DNA from: Promethearchaeota archaeon
GTDB lineage: Archaea; Asgardarchaeota; Lokiarchaeia; Sigynarchaeales; SOKP01
Assembly (NCBI GenBank): GCA_016839845.1
Contig: JAEOTL010000455.1
Span: forward strand, 1-7,968
Direction of reading: 5' to 3'
Length of the DNA stretch: 7,968 bases
Shown: positions 1 through 5,939 of the stretch, one piece after another
Position numbering within the stretch: the stretch's first letter is position 1
How the letters are laid out: each line of letters starts with the position of its first letter
Made by a program: the position numbers and the translations under genes
The notes under the pieces: generated by a model
Seen by the model: only the letters and a program-made list of their open reading frames with translations
Databases searched by the model: none
Told to the model about the DNA's origin: nothing

Positions 1-26
1 AAATGTGAATGCATGTTAATTATCAT
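1..26 (-). CDS. 5' end of a minus-strand gene running off the left edge (partial)
   Basis: On the minus strand an ATG at 26-24 opens a frame that stays open through the eight visible codons (M I I N M H S H) to the window edge. It is preceded by AAAGGAGAT (42-34), a strong archaeal Shine-Dalgarno match, with nine bases between GGAG and the ATG. An in-frame TTG at 32-30 lies too close to that motif to be the better start. A TATA-like TTATAAAT lies further upstream at about 67-60. The product cannot be guessed from eight residues. The gene would be divergent from the one at 135. It is called on the start signal alone and could be chance. Confidence 0.4.
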
Positions 27-33
27 ATTCAAT

Positions 34-42
34 ATCTCCTTT
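34..42 (-). promoter_or_regulatory. Ribosome binding site of the left-edge partial gene
   Basis: AAAGGAGAT on the minus strand closely matches the complement of the archaeal 16S rRNA tail (AGGAGGTGAT) and lies nine bases (from GGAG) before the ATG at 26. It is the main reason for calling a gene at the window edge. Confidence 0.45.
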
Positions 43-86
43 TTTTATCCTCTTAAGATTTATAATTACTAGCATATGAGTTTTAA

Positions 87-96
87 TATTTAAAAA
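87..96 (+). promoter_or_regulatory. Candidate TATA box for the acidic-protein gene
   Basis: TATTTAAAAA resembles an archaeal TATA element. Its centre lies about 27 bases before position 118, which would put the transcript start just ahead of the GAGGT motif at 121 and give a leader of about 17 bases. The region is AT-rich, so a chance match is quite possible. Confidence 0.35.
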
Positions 97-120
97 GATT
101 ATACACAATAATTACAAAAC

Positions 121-125
121 GAGGT
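121..125 (+). promoter_or_regulatory. Ribosome binding site that fixes a TTG start
   Basis: GAGGT lies nine bases before the TTG at 135-137. No ATG in the same frame is near; the next in-frame methionine is residue 15 (ATG at 177). The motif therefore supports TTG as the start codon. Confidence 0.6.
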
Positions 126-134
126 AATTGACCA

Positions 135-431
135 TTGAATGATGAAAATGAAGAGAGAGAAAATTTCATAGATAAGATGAATGATGCTCTTGAGGATTTT
201 GTGGGGAGTGTATTCGGGGAATCAGGTAGAGATTTCATTGAAGAAACTTCTGAAAAAGTAAAAGAATTCTCGAGTGATGCAATAGGAAAATTAATTGAAT
301 TTTCTGATTCTATGATTGAACAGCTTAACCTCCAAGATAATGAGCAGGTAATTAAAGCTCGAGACAGTGTAGAGGATTTGTTAAAACAAGCTGGCTTGCT
401 TAAAGAAAGCGATGAGGAAGAAGAATTTTAA
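135..431 (+). CDS. Small acidic all-helical protein of unknown function
   Basis: I do not recognise the family of this 98-residue protein. It is very rich in Asp and Glu and ends in a DEEEEF tail. It contains no Pro, Cys, His, Trp or Tyr. The pattern suggests three amphipathic helices, at about residues 4-28, 31-65 and 67-91, with hydrophobic residues spaced as for a helical bundle or for binding a surface. No signal peptide or membrane segment is visible, so a cytosolic location is likely. The start is TTG with GAGGT at good spacing. The gene stands alone on its strand, has a possible TATA box upstream, and is followed by a T-rich tract. It could be a small adaptor, a phasin-like surface protein or a charge-rich chaperone-like factor; none of these is demonstrated. 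Confidence 0.75.
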   Translation: MNDENEERENFIDKMNDALEDFVGSVFGESGRDFIEETSEKVKEFSSDAIGKLIEFSDSMIEQLNLQDNEQVIKARDSVEDLLKQAGLLKESDEEEEF

Positions 432-456
432 CTTGAATTATTAAGACCTAAATTGA

Positions 457-478
457 ATTTTATCTTATTCTTATTTTA
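457..478 (+). terminator. T-rich 3' end of the acidic-protein gene
   Basis: A pyrimidine tract dominated by T, in several short runs, starts 26 bases after the stop codon at 431. Archaeal transcription commonly ends at such U-rich tracts without a hairpin. The 78-base gap between the two convergent genes holds nothing else clear. Confidence 0.35.
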
Positions 479-509
479 ATTATATTAAGCAGAATAATTA
501 TTTTAAAAG

Positions 510-755
510 CTACAAAACCTTAGCATTTCGTAAGAAAGATTTAATTTCTTCTTGAGTAGCATTAAACAATTCCGAAATTACAAGTAGTGAGGTCGTCTCA
601 TCCATCCCTAGCGAAGTATAGTCCGTGTATAATTTTACCCATGTCTCCTTTTGGGTGTATTTCTCTGGATGCTCTGCTTGGACGTGAGCCCAATAGGGAT
701 GCTGCAATGCAATACCGCAATATGGGCAAAATCTGCTTTCTTCTTCATCTCCCAT
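510..755 (-). CDS. Small protein with one C2H2-type zinc finger
   Basis: This is an 81-residue protein with a single zinc-binding knuckle near its N-terminus: Cys10 and Cys13 in FCPYC, then His24 and His29 in AHVQAEH, a C-x2-C-x10-H-x4-H spacing (His19 is an alternative ligand). The rest, about residues 32-80, is predicted helical and holds no further Cys. Such lone fingers can bind nucleic acid or protein; which applies here is not visible. The start chosen is the ATG at 755, because AGAGAGAT lies seven bases upstream. A longer reading from TTG at 779 would add eight residues but has no binding site. The gene lies 155 bases beyond the end of the five-gene cluster and probably has its own promoter. 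No signal peptide is seen. Confidence 0.75.
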   Translation of the reverse strand: MGDEEESRFCPYCGIALQHPYWAHVQAEHPEKYTQKETWVKLYTDYTSLGMDETTSLLVISELFNATQEEIKSFLRNAKVL

Positions 756-762
756 AAGAATT

Positions 763-770
763 ATCTCTCT
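763..770 (-). promoter_or_regulatory. Weak ribosome binding site deciding the zinc-finger start
   Basis: AGAGAGAT on the minus strand lies seven bases before the ATG at 755. It favours that ATG over the upstream TTG at 779, which follows only an AT-rich stretch. Confidence 0.4.
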
Positions 771-811
771 TTTATTCAATAATTAAAAAATTTATTTTTG
801 AATAATTTTAA

Positions 812-829
812 TATACCAATATTAGTATA
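812..829. repeat. 18-base near-perfect palindrome in the zinc-finger gene's promoter region
   Basis: TATACCAATATTAGTATA reads the same on both strands except for one mismatched pair (817 with 824). It contains TATA-like cores on both strands and lies about 57-74 bases before the ATG at 755, where a promoter or operator would sit. It may be an operator, or a chance pattern in AT-rich DNA. Confidence 0.35.
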
Positions 830-889
830 AAAAATTATTAATTTCCAAAATCTAATAAGCTACATAAAAATTGTCTTTATAGTTTCAAT

Positions 890-920
890 AAAAAAATTTT
901 TGGGAAGTGATTACTCCCAA
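890..920 (-). terminator. Hairpin plus T-run ending the five-gene cluster
   Basis: On the minus strand TTGGGA (920-915) pairs with TCCCAA (905-900) around a nine-base loop. Three A then seven T (896-890) follow. The 5' arm and loop overlap the last codons and the TAA stop (913-911) of the final cluster gene. The structure resembles a bacterial intrinsic terminator; archaea can also end transcripts on the T-run alone. The plus strand shows the same stem followed by nine T (921-929), but no plus-strand gene leads into it. Confidence 0.6.
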
Positions 921-1429
921 TTTTTTTTTAGTTCTTCTTGAGTTGAATTTCTTACCTTGTCAACAGCCCATACAACATATTTATAACAAGTTTTGCCCCA
1001 AACACCATCTGTCCTGTATTGCATGTAATTTTGGGGATCACTAAAATCATACCCACACAATTGTGAACACACCACAGAACCGAATTGATTTTCAAACTCC
1101 CTAGCGAATGTATTGGCTTTGAAATACGCCATTCCCATCGTTTCATCATCCATTAGCTTTTTCCCACCCAAAACGGCTCCTATTGCAGCGATCGCACCCG
1201 CTACTGCCCCACAAGCTCCCATCCATCCTTTTTCAGATTTGTATCCACCAAATCCCCCAGATAATGGCTTAATAATATTATGGAACATGTAGCTATCTAC
1301 ACCAAGAACATCTAAAACGCTTGTTAATGTTAATTCGCCACAATTTGCACCAGTTGTCATTGTAGGTAATTTTTCATCCAACTCTTTGACTTTCTCATCA
1401 AATTTAACATTTAATTCCTCAATTCCCAT
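911..1429 (-). CDS. C_GCAxxG_C_C family putative redox protein (distal copy)
   Basis: This 172-residue protein is a member of the C_GCAxxG_C_C family, small Cys-rich proteins of anaerobes thought to be redox-active; the partner and cofactor are not established. Its five Cys fit the family: Cys30 in ANCGE, Cys73 in the diagnostic ACGAVAGA motif, Cys121 and Cys125 in FGSVVCSQLCG, and Cys148 near the C-terminus. No signal peptide is seen; the Gly/Ala-rich segment after Cys73 (about 74-89) belongs to the family core helix. The start is the ATG at 1429, nine bases after GAGGTG. A GTG at 1441 in the same frame overlaps that ribosome binding site and is therefore unlikely. It is the last gene of the cluster, 27 bases after its paralogue, and it ends in a hairpin terminator. 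Confidence 0.85.
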   Translation of the reverse strand: MGIEELNVKFDEKVKELDEKLPTMTTGANCGELTLTSVLDVLGVDSYMFHNIIKPLSGGFGGYKSEKGWMGACGAVAGAIAAIGAVLGGKKLMDDETMGMAYFKANTFAREFENQFGSVVCSQLCGYDFSDPQNYMQYRTDGVWGKTCYKYVVWAVDKVRNSTQEELKKNWE

Positions 1430-1438
1430 TTTTACTAA

Positions 1439-1444
1439 CACCTC
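1439..1444 (-). promoter_or_regulatory. Ribosome binding site that rules out a GTG start
   Basis: GAGGTG on the minus strand lies nine bases before the ATG at 1429. Its last three bases are the GTG that would otherwise be the longest start of the gene (1441), so the protein should begin four residues later. Confidence 0.65.
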
Positions 1445-1456
1445 TTATTTATATTT

Positions 1457-1966
1457 TTATTCGGGAACAAATCCCGCTTCTAGTATTATTTCAGTTGTTA
1501 ATTGTGCAACATTTCCAACTAGATCAGAACAGTGCTCCATCATCCCAGATTGAAACGCTTCCCTCATTTCTTTTGGATCCCAGAGATTATAGCTTCTACC
1601 CAAGCCTTTTTCTTGAACATCATGACATCTACAAGATCCATATTTCTCGACATACTTATCATGTAATTTTTTGACGAGTCGATAAGATTCCATGGGTTTG
1701 TACATATCCCCGAAATCTTTGTATTCCCTACCGAAAAGGTAGCTAATTACGATTGAGCCACCTGTAAGAGCTCCACAGGTACCATCCCCTGTAAGACCCA
1801 ATCCATCGGCTAATCCACTCCCCGCCTTAAAGATATCATCATTCCAAATTCCTAGAGCCTGAAATACCGAAGCTATTGTAGTTTGAGCACATCCCGTATT
1901 CTTTTTTTCATATTTCTTCCCTAGTTCAAATGCCTTTGCTAATATTTTTTCTTTAGAATTTTGCAT
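1457..1966 (-). CDS. C_GCAxxG_C_C family putative redox protein (proximal copy)
   Basis: This 169-residue protein is the second member of the C_GCAxxG_C_C family in the cluster. Its Cys are Cys26 in TGCAQ (the usual N-terminal motif), Cys64 in the CGALTGG core, Cys112 and Cys114 in YGSCRC, and Cys146 in HCSDLVG. It differs widely from its neighbour in sequence but keeps the same order of motifs, so the pair is an old duplication rather than a recent one. A second Cys in the third motif lies before the conserved one here (C-x-C), whereas the neighbour has it after (C-x3-C). The ATG at 1966 has no Shine-Dalgarno motif; a perfect 12-base palindrome lies two bases upstream instead. It follows the nitrilase-like gene by 45 bases. 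A cytosolic electron-transfer or metal-binding role is likely but unproven. Confidence 0.85.
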   Translation of the reverse strand: MQNSKEKILAKAFELGKKYEKKNTGCAQTTIASVFQALGIWNDDIFKAGSGLADGLGLTGDGTCGALTGGSIVISYLFGREYKDFGDMYKPMESYRLVKKLHDKYVEKYGSCRCHDVQEKGLGRSYNLWDPKEMREAFQSGMMEHCSDLVGNVAQLTTEIILEAGFVPE

Positions 1967-1968
1967 TA

Positions 1969-1980
1969 TAGTAATTACTA
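1969..1980. repeat. Perfect 12-base palindrome before the proximal redox gene
   Basis: TAGTAATTACTA is its own reverse complement. It lies two bases upstream of the ATG at 1966, where a ribosome binding site would be expected. In DNA this AT-rich a few palindromes of this length are expected by chance in 8 kb, so only its position is notable. Confidence 0.3.
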
Positions 1981-2011
1981 ATATTTTGATTATAATTATT
2001 ATTATCGCTAT

Positions 2012-2836
2012 TTATTTATAGAGTTCAGGTCGTCGATCTTTTAGTGTTGGGGCTACGCCACGTTTCCTTTTCTTTTGAAGTAAATCAAGGTTAAGTTCTC
2101 CCGTAATAACCATTTCTTTATTTGGTTCAGCTTCACAAATGACTCCGTTGGGATTCCAAGGACTCTCACAAGGGCTTATTATTGATGAGTTTCCCCAACT
2201 ATCTAATCCGGGAATAGCAGATTTTCCCACTAAACATGAATGCACCACGTATACTTGGTTTTCAATCGCTCTCGCTTGACAGCAATGTCTTACCCTCCAA
2301 AATCCATACTCATCAAGAGTATTAGAAGGGCACAAAAGTATTTCTGCTCCTTGTAAAGTTAATGATCTCGCGATCTCAGGAAATTCCATTTCATAACAAA
2401 TAGCCAGGCCAATTTTAATCCCATTTATTTCAAAAAGTCCCAAGGAATCTCCACGTGTGATACCTGCCCCAGCTTCAGCCGGCATTATATGGGTTTTTCG
2501 ATGGTAAAGTACTTTCCCGTCTGGATGGAAGATGAATCCTGTGTTGTAGCTAGTCTCTTCCTCCAATGTAATTTGTGATCCAGCAAATATTATTTGGTTG
2601 AACTCCTCAGATAACCTCATAAAGAGAAACTTATAATCTTCTGTAAATTCATGTAATTTTCTAAGGTCATAATTAGGTATTAAATATTGGAATTCGAAAG
2701 TAAATACTTCGGGAAACACAACAATTTCTGAACCTTTACTTTTTTTCATCAACTCTTCAATATTCTTCTCAAAATCTTTGAAACTATTAATAGGTTTATA
2801 GGAAAACTGAACAGCTGATACTTGAATTGTTCTCAT
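2012..2836 (-). CDS. Nitrilase-superfamily carbon-nitrogen hydrolase
   Basis: This 274-residue protein is a complete nitrilase-superfamily enzyme, which hydrolyses a non-peptide C-N bond (amide, carbamoyl or nitrile) through a Cys acyl-enzyme. The catalytic triad is visible: Glu43 in VFPEVF, Lys114 in HRKTHIMP and Cys147 in LAICYEMEFPE. RARAIENQVYVV further on (about residues 187-198) is also typical of the superfamily. The length matches the 260-300 residues of single-domain members, and there is no signal peptide. The substrate cannot be read from the motifs; N-carbamoyl-amino-acid hydrolase, omega-amidase and aliphatic amidase are all possible. The ATG at 2836 is chosen because GGAG (2850-2847) lies ten bases upstream; a TTG at 2842 would be too close to it. 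The gene starts 40 bases after the dehydrogenase-like gene in the same cluster. Confidence 0.9.
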   Translation of the reverse strand: MRTIQVSAVQFSYKPINSFKDFEKNIEELMKKSKGSEIVVFPEVFTFEFQYLIPNYDLRKLHEFTEDYKFLFMRLSEEFNQIIFAGSQITLEEETSYNTGFIFHPDGKVLYHRKTHIMPAEAGAGITRGDSLGLFEINGIKIGLAICYEMEFPEIARSLTLQGAEILLCPSNTLDEYGFWRVRHCCQARAIENQVYVVHSCLVGKSAIPGLDSWGNSSIISPCESPWNPNGVICEAEPNKEMVITGELNLDLLQKKRKRGVAPTLKDRRPELYK

Positions 2837-2846
2837 TAACAACTTA

Positions 2847-2850
2847 CTCC
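2847..2850 (-). promoter_or_regulatory. Ribosome binding site deciding the nitrilase-like start
   Basis: GGAG on the minus strand lies ten bases before the ATG at 2836 but only four before the TTG at 2842, so it favours the ATG. Confidence 0.5.
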
Positions 2851-2876
2851 GATTATTTTAATAAAGCTTAGAAGCC

Positions 2877-4091
2877 CTATAACTCAACTTCTTTTACGAG
2901 TAACACATCTTCCCCAGCAAGATCTTTACCACAGTATTTAGCATATTTATCAAAAAACGTCATAGGCTCTGAAATCGCTTCTTCAGGAGTTAGAATACCC
3001 TTTTCTGTAATTTCGCCATTTAATACCATTTCTGCTGCTATTGCCAGCGGTACCGACGTTACTCCTGCCATTTGCCCAAAAGGAACATGATGATTTCCAA
3101 TTGCTATTTTAACACGCTTTCCATTTCTTAATCCCGTTGCTATTGCACTCAATCCCGGAGGCATTGCAAGATATTCTTCAATAAATTGCTGATTCCGGGT
3201 TACATCCCTAACTTCCTCACCAAACTTAATGGAAGCCTCACTCACAGTTAATTCCTTTTTTGATATTTGCTGAGTATATTTTCGAATGATTTCAGTAATT
3301 GTCTTGCCCATATACATCAAATTAGAAACTGAGTTGGCATTTAACACTCGTGGTAGTGTCACTGGTTCAGGATGACCAATATGACAAACGTAAGTATCCT
3401 TGAACCCAGGAAATTGCAGGGGATCTGCATCTGTAAGAGGTTTAATATCTACAAATTTACCATTACTATAGGTAGGTATTTCTTCAACTGTTTCATAAAA
3501 GAGATGCATAGTGGCAGCATTAGCTATTGTAGGCATATCCTTAAACTTCTTATAAAACATTCTTGGTTCTATAAAATACTTGGGTTTACTTCCAACTCCC
3601 TCCTCAGGACCGTAACCCCAAGCCGTAATAAGGTTATCAACTTTGTCTAGTTTAGAACATGCCAAAACGGCCATTAAATTTGTAATCCCTGGGCTTGCTC
3701 CTATCCCTATAACCGCAGTTATCCCCGCTTTTTTTGCTTGCTCGTTCATACCGAGTAGATCTAATGTCGGTTTCCAATCATCACAGATCCCAACATATGG
3801 CTTTTTTGCTTGAATAACAGCCTTCATTACCATTGTCCCAAATTTGTAATAAGGACCTACTGTATTCATTACTATATCATGCGATCCGATCAGATCAACT
3901 AATTTAGCTTTCTCAGTTACATCAATCTCAGCTGCAGTTAATTTATCAGAATCAACCAATCCTACAAAATGGTTCACCCTTTCAAGATTCTTATCTGCCA
4001 CTGTAATTAAAGAAACTTGTTTAGATTCAAGAAGAACAGCTACTGCCATCCTTCCCATATCGCCTGATCCTCCTAATGCTAGTACTTTCAT
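2877..4091 (-). CDS. Saccharopine-dehydrogenase-like NAD(P)-dependent oxidoreductase
   Basis: This 404-residue protein has the saccharopine dehydrogenase layout. An N-terminal Rossmann domain (about 1-125) carries GGSGDMG at 7-13, an acidic Asp33 at the end of the second strand (ADKN) that would suit NAD+, and MNTVGPYY at 75-82. It is followed by the family's GASPGITN (131-138) and, after a catalytic domain, by GVTSVPLAIAAEMVLNGEI and a LTPEEA motif near the C-terminus. The family covers saccharopine, carboxynorspermidine and lysine 6-dehydrogenases plus many uncharacterised paralogues, so the substrate is open. No lysine-pathway genes are nearby, and the hydrolase neighbours suggest an amino-acid-like substrate. 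The ATG at 4091 has a strong GGAGGG (4101-4096) just upstream. The 69-base AT-rich gap before it could hold an internal promoter. No signal peptide is seen. Confidence 0.88.
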   Translation of the reverse strand: MKVLALGGSGDMGRMAVAVLLESKQVSLITVADKNLERVNHFVGLVDSDKLTAAEIDVTEKAKLVDLIGSHDIVMNTVGPYYKFGTMVMKAVIQAKKPYVGICDDWKPTLDLLGMNEQAKKAGITAVIGIGASPGITNLMAVLACSKLDKVDNLITAWGYGPEEGVGSKPKYFIEPRMFYKKFKDMPTIANAATMHLFYETVEEIPTYSNGKFVDIKPLTDADPLQFPGFKDTYVCHIGHPEPVTLPRVLNANSVSNLMYMGKTITEIIRKYTQQISKKELTVSEASIKFGEEVRDVTRNQQFIEEYLAMPPGLSAIATGLRNGKRVKIAIGNHHVPFGQMAGVTSVPLAIAAEMVLNGEITEKGILTPEEAISEPMTFFDKYAKYCGKDLAGEDVLLVKEVEL

Positions 4092-4160
4092 ATTACCCTC
4101 CTTCTGATTTTTATTTTTTTAATAATTATTATTTGATATAATCTTTAATATAACTTTCAT

Positions 4161-5789
4161 TTACCTATTTCTTAAAACCCTTCCTGCAAAAGTATCAGGA
4201 TTATATTTCCCTTTTTCAAGTACAAGTTTACCATTTATGATAACATATTCTATTCCTTCAGAATACTCAAATGGTTTACTAAATGTTACACGAGAATTTA
4301 CAGTTTTTGGGTTAAAAATTATAATATCAGCAAAATATCCTGTTTTAATAATTCCGCGATTCTTAAGTTGCATTTGCTGAGCAGGAAGCGATGTCATTTT
4401 ACGGATTGCCTCTTCTTGAGAGAAAAGCTTTTTATCTCTTGCCATTTCACCCAAAACTTTAGTGAAAGTTCCATAGGAAACAGGGAAAGGATTCTTAAAA
4501 TCAACTCCAATAACATCAGTTTCAATAGAACAGTCTGGATCCTTTAAAAGGTCATCATATAACTTTTCGGCTAATGGATGATCCATATACCCAATTGTAA
4601 ACAGCTTTCCTTTCTCTTCTATTACCAAATCAAAAAGTGTCTCATACATGTCTTTATTTAAGTATTTAGCGATATCCTTAATCTGCATGTATTCGAATTT
4701 TTGATTTTTGTTTACACTAAATCCCCCTATGTAAGTATTTCCACTAAAAAATTTGTCAGTCCAATATTTATTTTCCCAAGTTGGCCATTTAGGTTGGAAA
4801 TTTTTTAATTCCTCTATCGCTTGCTTTCGGGTTTCAGGATCTTGTAATCGATTTATACATTTATCAATCCCACCATCTAGAATCCAAGGTGGAAAATGTG
4901 CTAATACGGCTGTACAACCCCCAGCCCACGGCATATTATCATGTCCGATGTTTAATCCTCTTTTTTTCGCAGCCTCAATTAATTTTAAAGCGTTTGCTCG
5001 TACTTGACCTAAGCCTCCTGCATGATGAGACAAATGTAGGGGTATTTTATTTTCCTCAGCAATAAGTATAACCTCCTCAATTGCTTTATCATAAGTTGAG
5101 GTTAATCCTCGCGTATGCGGTACTAAGGGTGCCCCAAATTCAGTTAATACGGATGCAAGTTCTATAAGCTCGTCAGTATGAGAAAAAATTCCAGGGCAAT
5201 AGTAAAGTCCAAGTGAAAGGCCAATTGATCCCGCTTCTAGCGATTTTCGTAGCATCTGTTTCATTTCAGTAATTTCATCTTGATTAGCTGCACGCGCTTC
5301 CCATCCCATAACATTTGTGCGAAGGGTATTATGTCCCGTTAAAATAGCAACATTAAATGCTAGACCATATGTCTCTAAGAAATCAAAATAATTAGCCATA
5401 GAGTCCCAATTATACACTAGACCATCTTTTGGTAAGGCAAAATTCCAAAAGGTGTTGATTAATTCTTCCTTTTCATGACTAATTGGTGCAGCACTATAAC
5501 CACAATTCCCCGCCACTATCGTAGTTACTCCTTGACGGGCCCAACTTTCCAATACAATTGCATGTCGAGGAGATGGAAAAAAAAAGTCTAAATGTGTGTG
5601 AATATCGATAAATCCAGGAGATAGAGCTAATCCTTTTCCATCTATTATGATATAAGATTCTTCAGATTGAATTGAACCAATTTCTATTATTAAATCTTTT
5701 TTTATAAGAATATCAGCTTCGAAAGGGGGAACCCCAGTTCCATCAAATATTTTCCCCTTCTTAATTAATATGGTGTTATCCATTTTCAT
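4161..5789 (-). CDS. N-acyl-D-amino-acid deacylase-like amidohydrolase
   Basis: This 542-residue protein belongs to the D-aminoacylase branch of the metal-dependent amidohydrolases, zinc enzymes that remove acyl groups from N-acyl-D-amino acids. Motifs in order: PGFIDIHTH with His64 and His66; QGVTTIVAGNCGYSAAP with Cys96; GLSLGLYY; His225 in VPHTRG; His255 in LHLSHHAG; DNMPWAGG; Asp425 in IETD; SYGTFTKVL; and RKMTSLPA near the end. The 30-residue gap between the two metal His and the HxH-to-Cys spacing closely match characterised D-aminoacylases. Two small departures are ETD in place of the usual GSD and FPVSYGTF in place of HPR-x-YGTF. The ATG at 5789 is used; TTG at 5792 and ATG at 5783 are alternatives, and none has a clear ribosome binding site. 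It is the first gene of the cluster. No signal peptide is visible, so it probably works in the cytosol. Confidence 0.88.
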   Translation of the reverse strand: MKMDNTILIKKGKIFDGTGVPPFEADILIKKDLIIEIGSIQSEESYIIIDGKGLALSPGFIDIHTHLDFFFPSPRHAIVLESWARQGVTTIVAGNCGYSAAPISHEKEELINTFWNFALPKDGLVYNWDSMANYFDFLETYGLAFNVAILTGHNTLRTNVMGWEARAANQDEITEMKQMLRKSLEAGSIGLSLGLYYCPGIFSHTDELIELASVLTEFGAPLVPHTRGLTSTYDKAIEEVILIAEENKIPLHLSHHAGGLGQVRANALKLIEAAKKRGLNIGHDNMPWAGGCTAVLAHFPPWILDGGIDKCINRLQDPETRKQAIEELKNFQPKWPTWENKYWTDKFFSGNTYIGGFSVNKNQKFEYMQIKDIAKYLNKDMYETLFDLVIEEKGKLFTIGYMDHPLAEKLYDDLLKDPDCSIETDVIGVDFKNPFPVSYGTFTKVLGEMARDKKLFSQEEAIRKMTSLPAQQMQLKNRGIIKTGYFADIIIFNPKTVNSRVTFSKPFEYSEGIEYVIINGKLVLEKGKYNPDTFAGRVLRNR

Positions 5790-5790
5790 C

Positions 5791-5864
5791 AATTAAAGTC
5801 TAAATATAGATTTTAATTTGATCCACGCAAGGTTTCTTCTTTACAAACTATAAAGACTTTAATT
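5791..5864. repeat. Widely spaced 11-base inverted repeat before the cluster
   Basis: AATTAAAGTCT (5791-5801) is the exact reverse complement of AGACTTTAATT (5854-5864), with 52 bases between. It spans the region from the cluster's start codon to its likely TATA box, so it could form a leader stem or a paired protein site. The arms are AT-rich and may match by chance. Confidence 0.3.
5848..5854 (-). promoter_or_regulatory. Candidate TATA box of the five-gene cluster
   Basis: TTTATAG on the minus strand is preceded by a purine-rich AAATTAAAG that could serve as a BRE. A transcript start about 25 bases downstream would fall near 5826, giving a leader of about 37 bases before the ATG at 5789. 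Other TATA-like sites nearby (about 5880-5871 and 5810-5800) fit less well; the last would put the start inside the gene. Confidence 0.3.
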
Positions 5865-5939
5865 TTGAAAGAATATAAAACTATATCGTTTTTTCAATAT
5901 CTCTTTTGAGTAAGTTTTATTAAGTCTAAAATTAAATAT

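Noticed and set aside
873..885. 13 bases (GTCTTTATAGTTT) shared between 873-885 (+) and 5857-5845 (-)
   Set aside because: The match is AT-rich and TATA-like. One copy lies just downstream of the cluster and points away from any start at a useful distance, so it is probably chance.
952..1149. 65-residue frame inside the distal C_GCAxxG_C_C gene on the same strand
   Set aside because: It lies wholly within a gene with clear family motifs, in another frame, and its translation shows no family pattern.
2012..2836. Naming the nitrilase-superfamily protein an N-carbamoyl-D-amino-acid hydrolase
   Set aside because: The neighbour makes this tempting, but the visible motifs are shared by the whole superfamily and do not fix the substrate.
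3372..3650. Plus-strand open frame opposite the saccharopine-dehydrogenase-like gene
   Set aside because: It is antisense to a well-supported gene and its translation has no domain-like features.
2877..4091. Assignment of the dehydrogenase-like gene to lysine synthesis or degradation
   Set aside because: The family has many paralogues of other function, and no lysine-pathway gene is present in the window. Only the family-level name is supported.
4753..5007. Plus-strand open frame opposite the deacylase-like gene
   Set aside because: It is a shadow of the conserved amidohydrolase coding sequence; there is no convincing ribosome binding site or family.
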